Positions 52,811-62,053 of a DNA stretch of 64,000 bases are shown here, piece by piece. The position numbers were made by a program, and so were the translations under genes. How positions within the stretch are numbered: position 1 is the stretch's first letter; each line of letters opens with the position of its first letter. The DNA comes from CAZQFV01 sp964613665 (GTDB lineage Bacteria > Chloroflexota > Chloroflexia > DTKN01): assembly GCA_964613665.1 (NCBI GenBank), contig CAZTIG010000018.1:6470-70469 (forward strand), read 5' to 3'. Below the pieces are notes generated by a model, which saw only the letters and a program-made list of their open reading frames with translations, was not told the origin of the DNA and made no database searches.

Positions 52811-53680
52811 CTAGATGTACTCCTCGACCAGCGCCTGCAGCTGCTCCTGTGTCCAGCAGCCCAAGGGTTGCTCGGCCAGCGGGCCGGCCTCCAGGACGGC
52901 CAGGCGCTCGTGGTAGGCGGGGATATCCTCGCGCTGGTAGAACACCCCCACCGGGATGCGCTTGCCCCACTCCTGGGCCCGGGCGATGGCCGCCTGCAGG
53001 TCGCCGGTGTCGTGGCCGTCCTCCTGCAGCTTGTAGGCGCGCTCGCCGTACCATTCGTAGGTGTTGCGCTTGTTGAAGGTGACGCAGGGCTGCAGCACGT
53101 CGACCAGGGCGTAGCCGCGGTGCTGCAGCGCCTGGGCTATCAGCCAGGTCAGGTGCGGCAGGTCGCGGGCAAAGCCGCGGCCGACGAAGGTGGCCCCGGC
53201 GGCCAGCGCCAGCAGGATGGGATTGATGCGCTGCTCATAGGCCCCCTGCGGCGAGGTCGGGCTGATGTAGCCGGGGTCGCTCGTGGGCGAGTATTGCCCC
53301 TTGGTCAGGCCATAGACCTGGTTGTCCTGGATGATGTCCACGATGGCCATGTTGCGCCGGCAGGCGTTGATAAAGTGCCCCAGCCCCAGGCCGAAGGAAT
53401 CGCCGTCGCCGTGCGTGCAGATGACCTTCAGGCGGTGGTTGGCCAACTGCGCGCCGCTGGCGACAATGACCGGCCGGCCGTGGATGGTGTTGAAACCGTT
53501 GGCCCGGATGTAGTCGGGCAGCTTGCTGCCGCAGCCGATGCCCGAGACGATCAGCACCTCGTGCGGCGCCAGGCCCACCTGCACCAGGGCCCCCTTGAGA
53601 GCATTCCAGATGCCAAAGTTGCCGCAGCCGCTGCACCAGGTCGGGCGAACCGGGCTGGCATAGTCCTCGCGGGTGACCAT
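52811..53680 (-). CDS. korB: 2-oxoacid:ferredoxin oxidoreductase beta subunit
   Basis: The 289-residue subunit has the cluster cysteines WCSGCGNFG, GIGCGSK and LQPCVTF. The thiamine-diphosphate motif is HGDGDSFGLGLGHFINACRRN, with the DNQVYGLTKGQYSPTS segment. With KorA it oxidises 2-oxoglutarate or a related 2-oxoacid to acyl-CoA and reduces ferredoxin. ATG 53680 overlaps the korA stop (TGATG). The exact substrate is inferred from the two-subunit layout. Confidence 0.92.
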   Translation of the reverse strand: MVTREDYASPVRPTWCSGCGNFGIWNALKGALVQVGLAPHEVLIVSGIGCGSKLPDYIRANGFNTIHGRPVIVASGAQLANHRLKVICTHGDGDSFGLGLGHFINACRRNMAIVDIIQDNQVYGLTKGQYSPTSDPGYISPTSPQGAYEQRINPILLALAAGATFVGRGFARDLPHLTWLIAQALQHRGYALVDVLQPCVTFNKRNTYEWYGERAYKLQEDGHDTGDLQAAIARAQEWGKRIPVGVFYQREDIPAYHERLAVLEAGPLAEQPLGCWTQEQLQALVEEYI

Positions 53681-55431
53681 CAGTGCACCTCCTTTTCCAG
53701 GCGGGCCACGATTTCCTCCGGGGTGAAGGCGCGACCGTCCCACTTCAGTATCCCGCCGTGGACCTGGTGGCCGGTCTGCATGCGGATGAGCATGCCCATC
53801 TGGCCGGTGTAGTTGTTCTCCACGGTGAGCGTGCGGTGCGCGCCGGACAGCAGCTCCGCCACGGCCCCACTCGGGAAGGGCCAGATGTCGACGAAATGGA
53901 GCATGTTGACCCGCGCCCCGGCGGCGTTGGCCCGGTCCACCGCCTCGCGGATAGCCCCATAGGTGCTGCCCCAGCCGATGAGCGTGACCTCGGCCTCGGT
54001 CGGGCCGTACTGCACGGGCGGGCGGATGTCGGCCAGGGCCGTGCGCAGCTTGCGCATGCGTTTGGCGTGGGCGCGGGTGCGGTTGTCGGCATCCTCCGAG
54101 TCGATGTGGCCGTCCTCCGTATGCTCGTCGCTGGTGGCGCTGTAGACGGCCCGCGGATGGCCGGGCACGGCCCGCGGGGAGATCCCGTCATCGCTCGCGC
54201 GGTAGCGCAGGTAGGGCCCCTCCAGCCCGTCCAGTGTGGCCCTGTCCAGGAAGAGGCCGCGGTCGACGGCCACCTCCTCCATGTGCAGGTCGTCGGGCAG
54301 CACGGTGCGTAGCAGGCCGGAGAGGTGGTGGTCCAGCAGGACGACGACCAGGGTCTGGTACTTCTCGGCCAGGTTGAAGGCGCGCCAGCCGGCGGCAAAG
54401 GCCTCCTCGTGCGTGTGGGGTGCCAGCACCAGGCGTGGGAACTCGTCCTGCGAGGCAAAGAGGGAAAAGAGCAGGTCACCCTGGGCGCTGCGCGTGGCCA
54501 TGCCGGTGGAGGGGCCAGGGCGCTGCGAGAGCAAGACCACCAGCGGCGTCTCGGTCATGCCGGCCAGGCCCAGCGCCTCGGTCATCAGGGAGAAGCCGCC
54601 GCCAGAGGTGCTGGCCATGGCGCGCACCCCGGCAAAGTTGGCCCCGATGGCCATGTTGACCGCGGCAATCTCGTCCTCGACGTGCTTGATGACGGCGCCG
54701 TAGCGGTCGCCGTGGGCGGCGAACCACTGGATGACCGGGGTGGCCGGGGTCATCGGGTAGGCGCAGACCATCTTGCAGCCGCCCAGCAGCGCGCCCATGG
54801 CAAAGAGCTCGTTGCCGCTGATGACCATGCGCCGCGGCGACTCCAGAGGCTGCAGCTTCCAGGGGAAACCGGCCCCGTAGCGCTCGCGGCCGAACTCATA
54901 GCCCTGCTGGGCCACGGCCACGTTGAGGCGTATGATCTCCTCGCCCTTGCGGGCAAAGCCCTGCTGGATGACGCCGGCCATGGCTGCAAAGTCGAGCTCC
55001 ACGATGCCGGCGGCCACCCCCAGTGCGGCGGTGTTGACCATCACGGCCGTCCCGCCGGCCGCGCTGGCGATGCCGGCCAGCGGCGCCGGGAAGGCCCTGA
55101 CGCCCTGCGCCGCCAGTCCGGCGGCGTCCACCTCGAGGGCCTCATCGTAGATGACGCCCCCGCCGGGGGACACATCGGCGGCGTGGCGGCGCACCGTTTC
55201 CTCGTCCATCGCCAGGACCAGGTGCACGTCATGCGCATGGGTCAGGATGGGGCCCTCGGCGACACGGATCTGGTAAAAGTTGTGCCCGCCGCGGATGCGC
55301 GACATGTAGTCGGGCACGCCGACGACGTGCAGGCCCGTCCGGGCCAGGGCCCGGGCGAAGCCGGCCCCGTTGGACTCGATGCCCTGGCCGGCTGCCCCCC
55401 CAAAGAGAAAGGTCATGTCATTGCCAGGCAT
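53680..55431 (-). CDS. korA: 2-oxoacid:ferredoxin oxidoreductase alpha subunit (gamma-alpha fusion)
   Basis: The 583-residue subunit starts with the gamma domain (FLFGGAAGQGIESNGAGFARAL, PDYMSRIRGGHNFYQIR). The alpha pyrimidine-binding domain follows (GALLGGCKMVCAYPMTPATPVIQW, ASTSGGGFSLMTEALGLAGMTETPLVVLLSQRPGPSTG), then the transketolase C-like part (TLIGWGSTYGAIREAVDRA). This fused form is normal for two-subunit KorAB. ATG 55431 follows AGGAG. It leads korB and perhaps the rubrerythrin-like gene. Confidence 0.93.
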   Translation of the reverse strand: MPGNDMTFLFGGAAGQGIESNGAGFARALARTGLHVVGVPDYMSRIRGGHNFYQIRVAEGPILTHAHDVHLVLAMDEETVRRHAADVSPGGGVIYDEALEVDAAGLAAQGVRAFPAPLAGIASAAGGTAVMVNTAALGVAAGIVELDFAAMAGVIQQGFARKGEEIIRLNVAVAQQGYEFGRERYGAGFPWKLQPLESPRRMVISGNELFAMGALLGGCKMVCAYPMTPATPVIQWFAAHGDRYGAVIKHVEDEIAAVNMAIGANFAGVRAMASTSGGGFSLMTEALGLAGMTETPLVVLLSQRPGPSTGMATRSAQGDLLFSLFASQDEFPRLVLAPHTHEEAFAAGWRAFNLAEKYQTLVVVLLDHHLSGLLRTVLPDDLHMEEVAVDRGLFLDRATLDGLEGPYLRYRASDDGISPRAVPGHPRAVYSATSDEHTEDGHIDSEDADNRTRAHAKRMRKLRTALADIRPPVQYGPTEAEVTLIGWGSTYGAIREAVDRANAAGARVNMLHFVDIWPFPSGAVAELLSGAHRTLTVENNYTGQMGMLIRMQTGHQVHGGILKWDGRAFTPEEIVARLEKEVH

Positions 55432-55486
55432 GCTCTGCTCCTCTCGCTCAGCGCCGCGGCGCGAGACTCTCTGCGGCTGCAGGTCC

Positions 55487-55517
55487 AGTATACGGGGCAA
55501 AGAGGCCGGTGTCAAGG
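55487..55517 (-). promoter_or_regulatory. Possible korAB promoter
   Basis: Minus-strand TTGACA (55512-55517) and TATACT (55487-55492) are separated by 19 bp, longer than the 17 bp seen elsewhere. Confidence 0.4.
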
Positions 55518-55536
55518 GAAGGGGATCACAGAGCTT

Positions 55537-55565
55537 GAATTCCCGCCCCATCCATGGTATGATGG
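55537..55565 (+). promoter_or_regulatory. plsY promoter
   Basis: TTGAAT (55537-55542), 17-bp spacer, TATGAT (55560-55565) with TGG upstream. Confidence 0.7.
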
Positions 55566-55628
55566 GGTCGAGCTGCCCAGCCTCGGGCAGAGCCTGTGGG
55601 CGGGCCCCGGCCCCCCAGGAGGTGTGCC

Positions 55629-56342
55629 ATGTTCGCACGCGATCTGGTGGCCATCGTCGCCGGATACTTCATCGGCGCCATTCCCTTTGCCCACCTGGTG
55701 ACCAGGCTGCGTACCGGGCGCAACATCCGCCACGTGGGCGACGGCAACGTCGGGGCGCGCAACGTCTGGCACGTCGTCGGACCCCTGGCCGGGGCCATCG
55801 TTACCGTGCTCGACGGGCTCAAGGGCATCGCTGCCGTGCTGCTGGCCCGCGCCCTCGGCGCCAGCCTGACGGGCGAACTGCTGGCCGGCCCCCTGGCCAT
55901 GGTGGGGCACTGCTTCCCGGTCTGGCTGGGCTTCCAGGGCGGAAAGGGCGTGGCCACACTGGCCGGCGTCGCCCTGCTCTGGGCGCCCTGGTCCACCATC
56001 ACCGCCCTGGGCATCGTCGCCGTGTCGCAGCTCTTCCTGCACAATATGGACCGGGCCATCCCCATCGGGGCCATCTGCGGAATCTTCCTGCCGCCCGTCT
56101 TTGGCTACCCATGGACGATGACGGTCTATATCCTGGCCCTCTTTGTCATGGTGGGGCTCAAGAAGCTGCTCGACCTGCCGCACGAGCGGCGCGTCTGGTC
56201 GCAATCGGGCTGGAAGGACGTCGGCCGGAGCGACTGGTACCCCGGCCTGCAGGCCGGCCAGGGCCAGGAGCCGGCCGAGAGACTGGCCCCCGCCAACGGC
56301 GCGGTCCAGCCGGAAGGCAACGGCGCACCCAACCACCACTGA
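55629..56342 (+). CDS. plsY: Glycerol-3-phosphate acyltransferase PlsY
   Basis: The 237-residue membrane enzyme has the PlsY motifs GAIPFAHLVTRL, GDGNVGARNVWHVVG, LDGLKGIAAVLLAR, FPVWLGFQGGKGVAT and a helical C-terminal part. It transfers acyl groups from acyl-phosphate to glycerol-3-phosphate. The last 45 residues are a polar tail absent from most PlsY. ATG 55629 follows AGGAGG. The variant motif (GDGNVGARN where many have GSGNIGATN) is within family range. Confidence 0.9.
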   Translation: MFARDLVAIVAGYFIGAIPFAHLVTRLRTGRNIRHVGDGNVGARNVWHVVGPLAGAIVTVLDGLKGIAAVLLARALGASLTGELLAGPLAMVGHCFPVWLGFQGGKGVATLAGVALLWAPWSTITALGIVAVSQLFLHNMDRAIPIGAICGIFLPPVFGYPWTMTVYILALFVMVGLKKLLDLPHERRVWSQSGWKDVGRSDWYPGLQAGQGQEPAERLAPANGAVQPEGNGAPNHH

Positions 56343-56402
56343 CGCACCGCACCGCCCTTCCCCCTGCCCCCATTCTCCTGCTTCTTGCCTCTTGCCCCTG
56401 TT

Positions 56403-56431
56403 TTGCGCTCCTGTCCGTTTTGCGGTACAAT
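56403..56431 (+). promoter_or_regulatory. ileS promoter
   Basis: TTGCGC (56403-56408), 17-bp spacer, TACAAT (56426-56431). No T-box leader or other structured leader was seen in the 35 bp before ATG 56466. Confidence 0.65.
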
Positions 56432-56465
56432 GCCGCCGAATACGCACGCGTCCAGAGGAGGCACG

Positions 56466-59400
56466 ATGTTCCGTCCCGTCGACCCGTCCATCTCCTGGCC
56501 GGAGATGGAGCAGCAGTGGCTTCGGTGGTGGCAGGACCAGGGCGTCCTGCAGCACTACCTGGCAGGCCCCCCCGACGGTCCTGTCTTCTCCTTCTTCGAG
56601 GGCCCGCCCACGGCCAACGGCCGGCCCGGCGTCCACCACGTCCTGGCCCGCGTCTTCAAGGACGTCGTCCTGCGCTACTACCGCCTGAAGGGCTACCGCC
56701 TGCTCGGCGCCCGCGGCGGCTGGGACACCCACGGCCTGCCCGTGGAGATCGAGGTGGAGAAGGAGCTGGGCTTTTCCGGCAAGGGCGACATCGAGCGCTA
56801 CGGCATCGCCGCCTTCAACGCCCGCTGCCGCGAGAGCGCCTTTCGCTACATCCAGGACTGGGAGCGCATGACCGACCGCATCGCCTACTGGATCGACCAG
56901 CAGAACGCCTACATCACCTATACCAACGACTACATCGAATCTTGCTGGCACATCCTGCGTACCCTGTGGGACCGCGGCCTCCTCTTCCGCGACTTCAAGG
57001 TCACTATGCACTGCCCGCGCTGCAATACCTCCCTGGCGGACCACGAGGTCTCCCTGGGCTTTCGCGACGAGGTCGAGGACCCCTCGGTATGGGTCAGGTT
57101 CCGCCTGCAGGCGCCCGATGGTCAGCTGCCCCCGCCTCTGGCCGACCTGCCGGCGCCGGTCTCCGTCCTGGCCTGGACCACCACCCCCTGGACCCTGCCG
57201 GCCAACGTGGCCCTGGCCCTGGCCCCCAACGCGCCCTACGCCGTGGTCGAGAGCGGCGACGGCCGCCTGATCGTCGCCGGCGAGCGGCTCGGCGCGGTCT
57301 TTCCCGAGGGCGGCTACACTACCCTGCGTACCCTGCGCGGGCGCGACCTGGCCGGCCTGCACTACGAGCCGCTCTTCCGCGGCACCCCCGCCCCCGGCGA
57401 CGCGGTGGACTGGGACGCCGCCTATGTCACCATCGTCGACGAGATCGTCTCCATGGAGGAGGGCACCGGCATCGTGCACATCGCCCCGGCCTACGGCGAC
57501 CTGGACGTTGGCCGCCGCCACGGCCTGCCCACCCTCTTCTCCGTCGACCTGGAGGGCCGCGTCCTGGACGGCTTCCCCGGGGCCGGCATGTTCTTCAAGG
57601 AGGCCGACCCGCTGATCAGCCGCGACCTGGAGGAGCGCGGCCTGCTCCTGCGCAGCGGTCGCCTGACCCACGCCTACCCCTTTTGCTGGCGCTGCGGCGC
57701 GCCACTCCTGTACTATGCGAAATCGTCCTGGTACATCCGCACCACCGCCGTGAAGGACCGCCTGATCGAGGGCAACCGCCAGATCCACTGGTACCCGGCC
57801 CACGTGCGCGACGGGCGTTTCGGCGACTGGCTGGCCAACAACGTCGACTGGGCCCTCTCGCGCGAGCGCTTCTGGGGCACGCCGCTGCCGATCTGGCAGT
57901 GCAGCGGCTGCGGACACCAGCAGTGCATCGGCAGCGTGGCCGAGCTCTCGGAGAGGGCCGGCCGCGACCTGGCCCAGCTCGACCTGCACCGCCCCTACGT
58001 CGACGAGGTCACCTGGGCGTGCGACAGGTGCGGCGGCACGATGCAGCGCCTGCCGGAGGTCCTGGACTGCTGGTTCGACAGCGGGGCCATGCCCTACAGC
58101 CAGTGGCACTATCCCTTCGAGAACCTGGACACCTGGCAGCAGAACTACCCGGCCGACTTTATCTCCGAGGCCATCGACCAGACGCGCGGCTGGTTCTATT
58201 CCCTGCACGCCCTGTCGACGCTGCTCTTTGACCGGCCATGCTTCCGCAACGTCATCTGTCTGGGCCTTATCCTCGACGGCGAGGGCCAGAAGATGAGCAA
58301 GTCGCGCGGCAACGTCGTCGATCCCTGGGCGGTGCTCGAGGCCCACGGGACCGACCCGCTGCGCTGGTACCTCTTTACCGCCGGCCCGCCGGGCAACCCG
58401 CGCCGATTCTCCATCGATCTGGTCGGCGAATCGCTGCGCCGCTTCCTGCTAACGCTCTGGAACACCTACTCCTTCTTCGTCCTCTACGCCAACCTGGACC
58501 GGTGGTCCCCCACCTCCTCGCCCCTGTCTATCTCTCTCCTCGACCGCTGGCTGCTCGCGCGCCTGTACGGCCTGGTCGGCGCGGTCACCGCGGCCATGGA
58601 CGGCTATGACATCACCGGCGCCTGCCGCGAACTGGACGCCTTTGTCGACGACCTCTCCAACTGGTACGTCCGCCTGAACCGCCGCCGTTTCTGGAAGGCC
58701 GGCGATGACGCCGACAAGGCCGCTGCCTACCAGACCCTCTACACGGCGCTGAGCACGCTGGCGCGGCTCCTGGCGCCCTTTACGCCCTTCCTGAGCGAGG
58801 AGCTCTACCAGAATCTGGTACGCACGGCCGACGCCGCCGCCCCGGCCAGCGTGCACCTGTCCACCTGGCCGCAGGCCGAGGCCGGCTGGGAAGACGCCGG
58901 CCTGCTCGCCGACATGGCCGTGGCCATGCGTGTGGTGCGCATGGGCCGGGCCGTGCGCCGGCAGGCGGCCCTGAAGGTGCGCCAACCACTGCGCCGCCTG
59001 CTGGTGCGCCCGCCCCAGGCCCAGGCCGGCCGGTCGGTGCAGCGCCTGCAGGAGGCCATCCTGGACGAGCTGAACGTCAAGGAGCTGCAGCTCCTCGAGC
59101 CCGGCGAGTCCTTCGAGACCTACCGCCTCAAGCCGAATCTGCCGGTGGTGGGACCGAAGCACGGCCGGGCCGTCCCGGCCATCCGCGGGAGCCTGGCCGC
59201 GCTCGGCGCGGCCGACGCCGCCGCCGCGGTGCGCGTGCTGCAGGAGGGCCGGCCCTTCTCCCTCTCCCTGGCCGACGGCGGCACCGTCGACCTGGGGCCC
59301 GACGAGGTGTTGGTGGAGACCACTGCCCCGGAGGGCTATCGCTTCCTGGAGGAAGAGGACTACCTGGTGGCGCTGGACACGACGCTGGACGAGGCCCTGA

Positions 59401-59669
59401 TGCTGGAGGGACTGGCGCGCGAGCTGGTGCGGCAGATACAGGAGGCGCGCAAGGAGGCCGGCCTGGCGGTGAACGACCGCATCCGCGCCTACCTGGGCGG
59501 GGCCGGCGCGCTCACGGCCCAGGCCATCGCTGCCCACCAGGCCTATATCGCCGGCGAGACCCTCTCCCTGGAGCTGCGCCTGGAGCAGCCCCCGGCCGGC
59601 ACCTACCGCAAGACGGTGGTCATCGAAGAGGAGGAGAACACGCTGGGGATCGAGAGGGTTCCGGGCTAG
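56466..59669 (+). CDS. ileS: Isoleucyl-tRNA synthetase
   Basis: The 1067-residue class I synthetase has the HIGH-equivalent PTANGRPGVHH (about 48-58), KMSKS at about 609 and a CP1 editing domain (AWTTTPWTLPANVALAL, DEIVSMEEGTGIVHIAPAYGD). Zinc-type cysteines lie in FCWRCGAPLLYY and CDRCGG. Length and features match the IleS2 (long, eukaryote-like) class, often linked to mupirocin resistance. ATG 56466 follows GAGGAGG. Confidence 0.95.
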   Translation: MFRPVDPSISWPEMEQQWLRWWQDQGVLQHYLAGPPDGPVFSFFEGPPTANGRPGVHHVLARVFKDVVLRYYRLKGYRLLGARGGWDTHGLPVEIEVEKELGFSGKGDIERYGIAAFNARCRESAFRYIQDWERMTDRIAYWIDQQNAYITYTNDYIESCWHILRTLWDRGLLFRDFKVTMHCPRCNTSLADHEVSLGFRDEVEDPSVWVRFRLQAPDGQLPPPLADLPAPVSVLAWTTTPWTLPANVALALAPNAPYAVVESGDGRLIVAGERLGAVFPEGGYTTLRTLRGRDLAGLHYEPLFRGTPAPGDAVDWDAAYVTIVDEIVSMEEGTGIVHIAPAYGDLDVGRRHGLPTLFSVDLEGRVLDGFPGAGMFFKEADPLISRDLEERGLLLRSGRLTHAYPFCWRCGAPLLYYAKSSWYIRTTAVKDRLIEGNRQIHWYPAHVRDGRFGDWLANNVDWALSRERFWGTPLPIWQCSGCGHQQCIGSVAELSERAGRDLAQLDLHRPYVDEVTWACDRCGGTMQRLPEVLDCWFDSGAMPYSQWHYPFENLDTWQQNYPADFISEAIDQTRGWFYSLHALSTLLFDRPCFRNVICLGLILDGEGQKMSKSRGNVVDPWAVLEAHGTDPLRWYLFTAGPPGNPRRFSIDLVGESLRRFLLTLWNTYSFFVLYANLDRWSPTSSPLSISLLDRWLLARLYGLVGAVTAAMDGYDITGACRELDAFVDDLSNWYVRLNRRRFWKAGDDADKAAAYQTLYTALSTLARLLAPFTPFLSEELYQNLVRTADAAAPASVHLSTWPQAEAGWEDAGLLADMAVAMRVVRMGRAVRRQAALKVRQPLRRLLVRPPQAQAGRSVQRLQEAILDELNVKELQLLEPGESFETYRLKPNLPVVGPKHGRAVPAIRGSLAALGAADAAAAVRVLQEGRPFSLSLADGGTVDLGPDEVLVETTAPEGYRFLEEEDYLVALDTTLDEALMLEGLARELVRQIQEARKEAGLAVNDRIRAYLGGAGALTAQAIAAHQAYIAGETLSLELRLEQPPAGTYRKTVVIEEEENTLGIERVPG

Positions 59670-59726
59670 CACGTTGCAGGTCGTCTGGCAGGGATCTTCC
59701 CGGCTGGGCCGCGGGTGCGGTTCCCG

Positions 59727-61310
59727 TCACCCCCGCCGCCGCAGCAGCGCCCAGGCCTCGCCCAGCTCCGGGCTGCGCAGCAGCAGCGCCGCGCCCAGGT
59801 AGAGGCCGCCGCCCAGCAGCGTCAGCACGGCCAGCCGGCCGAGCTGCGCCGCCAGCCCCGTCCCCGGCAGCAGCCCCTCGGCCAGCGGCAGCAGCAGCGC
59901 CACCGGCACGGCCGCGGCCAGCGCCGCCCCCAGCGAGCGCAGTCCGCTGGCGAGCAGTGCCCGCCCCTCGATACGCCCGACGCGCCGCCGCAGCAGCGCC
60001 AGCAGCACGGCCGGTTCGATCGTGTTGGTGATCGTGAAGCTGACGGCCAGTCCGACATAGCCCCACCCCACGAGCAGGGCCAGGCCGGCCCCCAGTGCGA
60101 CGTTCAGGGCGACCACGGCGGCGCCCACGGCGACCGGCGTGCGCGTGTCGTGCAGCGCGTAAAAGGCGCGCACGGCGATCTCGGTGATGCAGCCGCCGGT
60201 CAGGCCGACGATGAGGAAGAAGAAGGCATGGGCCGTGGCGGCGGTGTCGAGCCGGGTAAAGGCGTCGTGCTCGAAGAGGAGGGCGATCAGCGGGCGGCGC
60301 AGCACAAACATCAGCGCCGCGGCCGGCAGGGAGAGGAACAGGACCACCCGCAGCACGCGCGCCAGCGTGCGGCGGAACTCATCCGGGCGGCCCTCGTTGA
60401 CCAGGGTGGCGAAGGTGGGAAATGCCACCGTGCCCAGGCTGATGCCGAGGATGTTCAGCGGCAGGTAGAGCAGGCGGTAGGCATAGTTGAGCGCCGTGAC
60501 CCCCAGGCTGCCGCTGAAAGAGGCCAGCGAGCGGATGGCGATAAAGTTGACCTGGAAGGCGGCCTGCCCCAGCAGCCGCGGCAGGAGCAGCCGGCCGACC
60601 TCGCGCACGCCGGCGTCGCGCCACTCCCAGGAGAAGGTGTAGCGCATGCGGCAGAGGACGAGCCCCGGCAGGAGCACCGGCAGGTAGAGGGCCGCGCCGA
60701 CCAGGACGCCGGCGATCAGCCCGTAGATGCCCCAGTACGGCGCCAGGAAATAGGCCCCGGCGATGATGCTCAGGTTATAGACGATCGGGGCCAGGGAGGT
60801 CAGCAGGAAGCGGCGAAAGGCGTTCAGGGTGGCCATGGCCAGGCCGCCGATGCCCAGCAGGATCGGCTGGAGCAGCAGGACGCGCGTGAGCTGGACGGTC
60901 ATGTCCTGCACGCCGGCGCTGGACCCGGGGGCGATGATCCACGGCACCAGCCAGGGCGCCAGGAGAAAGGTCACGCCGGCCGTGGCCAGCACGACGACCA
61001 GGGCCAGGTTGAGGACCGTGCTGGCCAGGCGCCAGGCCCCGGCGTCGTCCTTGCGGGCCAGGTAGGCGGTAAAGACGGGGATGAGGGCCGTGCCCAGGGC
61101 CCCGCCGATGACCACGGTGTACACCAGGTCGGGGACGCCGTAGGCCAGGTCGTAGGCGGCCTTGGCGTCGCTGGTGCCGAAGCGGCCGGCGATGATGCTC
61201 TCGCGCAGCACCCCCAGCAGGCCGCTGGCGACGGTCATCACCATGACGATGGCGGCGTTCTGGGCCAGGCCGCCGCGGCCGTAGCGGGTATCGGGAGCGG
61301 ACTCGGGCAT
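59727..61310 (-). CDS. murJ: Lipid II flippase MurJ (MviN family)
   Basis: The 527-residue protein has about 14 hydrophobic helices. It contains SGLLGVLRESIIAGRFGTSDAKAAYDLAYGVPDL and FTAYLARKD near the start, and VGRLLLPRLLGQAAFQVNFIAIRSLAS in the middle, as expected for MurJ/MviN. It would move lipid II across the membrane for peptidoglycan synthesis. ATG 61310 follows AGGAGG. An in-frame extension reads through the repeat and is rejected. Confidence 0.93.
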   Translation of the reverse strand: MPESAPDTRYGRGGLAQNAAIVMVMTVASGLLGVLRESIIAGRFGTSDAKAAYDLAYGVPDLVYTVVIGGALGTALIPVFTAYLARKDDAGAWRLASTVLNLALVVVLATAGVTFLLAPWLVPWIIAPGSSAGVQDMTVQLTRVLLLQPILLGIGGLAMATLNAFRRFLLTSLAPIVYNLSIIAGAYFLAPYWGIYGLIAGVLVGAALYLPVLLPGLVLCRMRYTFSWEWRDAGVREVGRLLLPRLLGQAAFQVNFIAIRSLASFSGSLGVTALNYAYRLLYLPLNILGISLGTVAFPTFATLVNEGRPDEFRRTLARVLRVVLFLSLPAAALMFVLRRPLIALLFEHDAFTRLDTAATAHAFFFLIVGLTGGCITEIAVRAFYALHDTRTPVAVGAAVVALNVALGAGLALLVGWGYVGLAVSFTITNTIEPAVLLALLRRRVGRIEGRALLASGLRSLGAALAAAVPVALLLPLAEGLLPGTGLAAQLGRLAVLTLLGGGLYLGAALLLRSPELGEAWALLRRRG

Positions 61311-61338
61311 GCGCCGGGCCTCCTTTCGGGCCAGCGGC

Positions 61339-61366
61339 ATTGTACTACAGGTCCGGGCGGGCGCGC
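61339..61366 (-). promoter_or_regulatory. murJ promoter
   Basis: Minus-strand TTGCGC (61361-61366), 16-bp spacer, TACAAT (61339-61344). Confidence 0.6.
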
Positions 61367-61376
61367 AACTGGCTCG

Positions 61377-61548
61377 CTCGGCCACGGCGATATCAAGGTC
61401 GCGCCGATACACAGCGGATGGCAAGTGCCCGGCCGGCGTACAGCGCGGCATGGCCGCGCCATTGCTGTGTCCCTGGATGTGCGGCGTCGTGCCGTTGCCT
61501 GAGCCGGGCACTTGCCGGTCAAGGCGGGCGACTTTGACACGGCCGTGC
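61377..61548 (-). repeat. Dispersed intergenic repeat, full copy B
   Basis: It aligns end to end with 41774-41944 in opposite orientation. Internal arms GGCAAGTGCCCGGCC (about 61430-61444) and GCCGGGCACTTGCC (61503-61516) are complementary and could fold the DNA or RNA into a hairpin. It occupies most of the murJ-rsfS intergenic region. Apparent ORFs through it are non-coding. Confidence 0.8.
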
Positions 61549-61565
61549 TCGCTCGGCATCGGCAT

Positions 61566-61594
61566 TTGCCCACCGGCCGGCCATGGTGTATAAT
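61566..61594 (+). promoter_or_regulatory. rsfS promoter
   Basis: TTGCCC (61566-61571), 17-bp spacer, TATAAT (61589-61594). It begins 17 bp beyond the repeat. Confidence 0.7.
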
Positions 61595-61657
61595 CGACTC
61601 GGCGCGTATCGGCGGCCGGGCCAGCGCCCCGGCCCTGCGGAAAGAAGGAGGATCGCC

Positions 61658-62002
61658 ATCGAACCGCGTGAACTGGCCAACGTGCTGATGGAGCTGGTGG
61701 CGGCCAAGAAGGCCAGCCACATCACTTTGCTGGACCTGCGGGGTGTCTCCATCATTGCCGACTACTTTCTCATCTGCAGCGGGGAAAGCGAGCGCCAGCT
61801 GAAGGCCATCGCCGAGGAGGTCCAGGAGAAGCTGGACGCCCAGGGCATCACCCCCCGCAGGGTGGAGGGCACTCCGGAGAGCGGCTGGATCCTGCTCGAC
61901 TATAGCGCGGTGATCGTGCACATCTTTGACGTGACCCGCCGCAGCTACTACCAACTGGAAGAAGTGTGGCAGCAGGCCCGCACCCTGGCGGTGATGCCAT
62001 AG
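61658..62002 (+). CDS. rsfS: Ribosome silencing factor RsfS, apparent AUC start
   Basis: The protein of about 114 residues matches RsfS: EPRELANVLMELVAAKKASHITLLDLRGVSIIADYFLICSGESERQLKAIAEEVQEKL and WILLDYSAVIVHIFD. The family starts MEPxEL, but here the aligned codon is ATC at 61658, six bases after AAGGAGG. No in-frame ATG, GTG or TTG fits; the next, GTG 61682 and ATG 61688, lack a ribosome site and would trim conserved residues. RsfS blocks subunit joining by binding uL14. It is followed 51 bp later by the polyprenyl synthase gene. Confidence 0.88.
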   Translation: MEPRELANVLMELVAAKKASHITLLDLRGVSIIADYFLICSGESERQLKAIAEEVQEKLDAQGITPRRVEGTPESGWILLDYSAVIVHIFDVTRRSYYQLEEVWQQARTLAVMP

Positions 62003-62053
62003 AACAGGCCGCAGGCCGGCGCGGCGCGGCGCCGTGCCGATCCGAGGAGAAGA

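Noticed and set aside
53680..55431. KorA considered as an unusual fusion.
   Set aside because: Gamma-alpha fusion is the normal form in two-subunit 2-oxoacid:ferredoxin oxidoreductases.
56342..56466. T-box or other leader before ileS, and leaders before the proS genes.
   Set aside because: The spaces are too short (35-125 bp) and no T-box sequence or specifier structure was seen.
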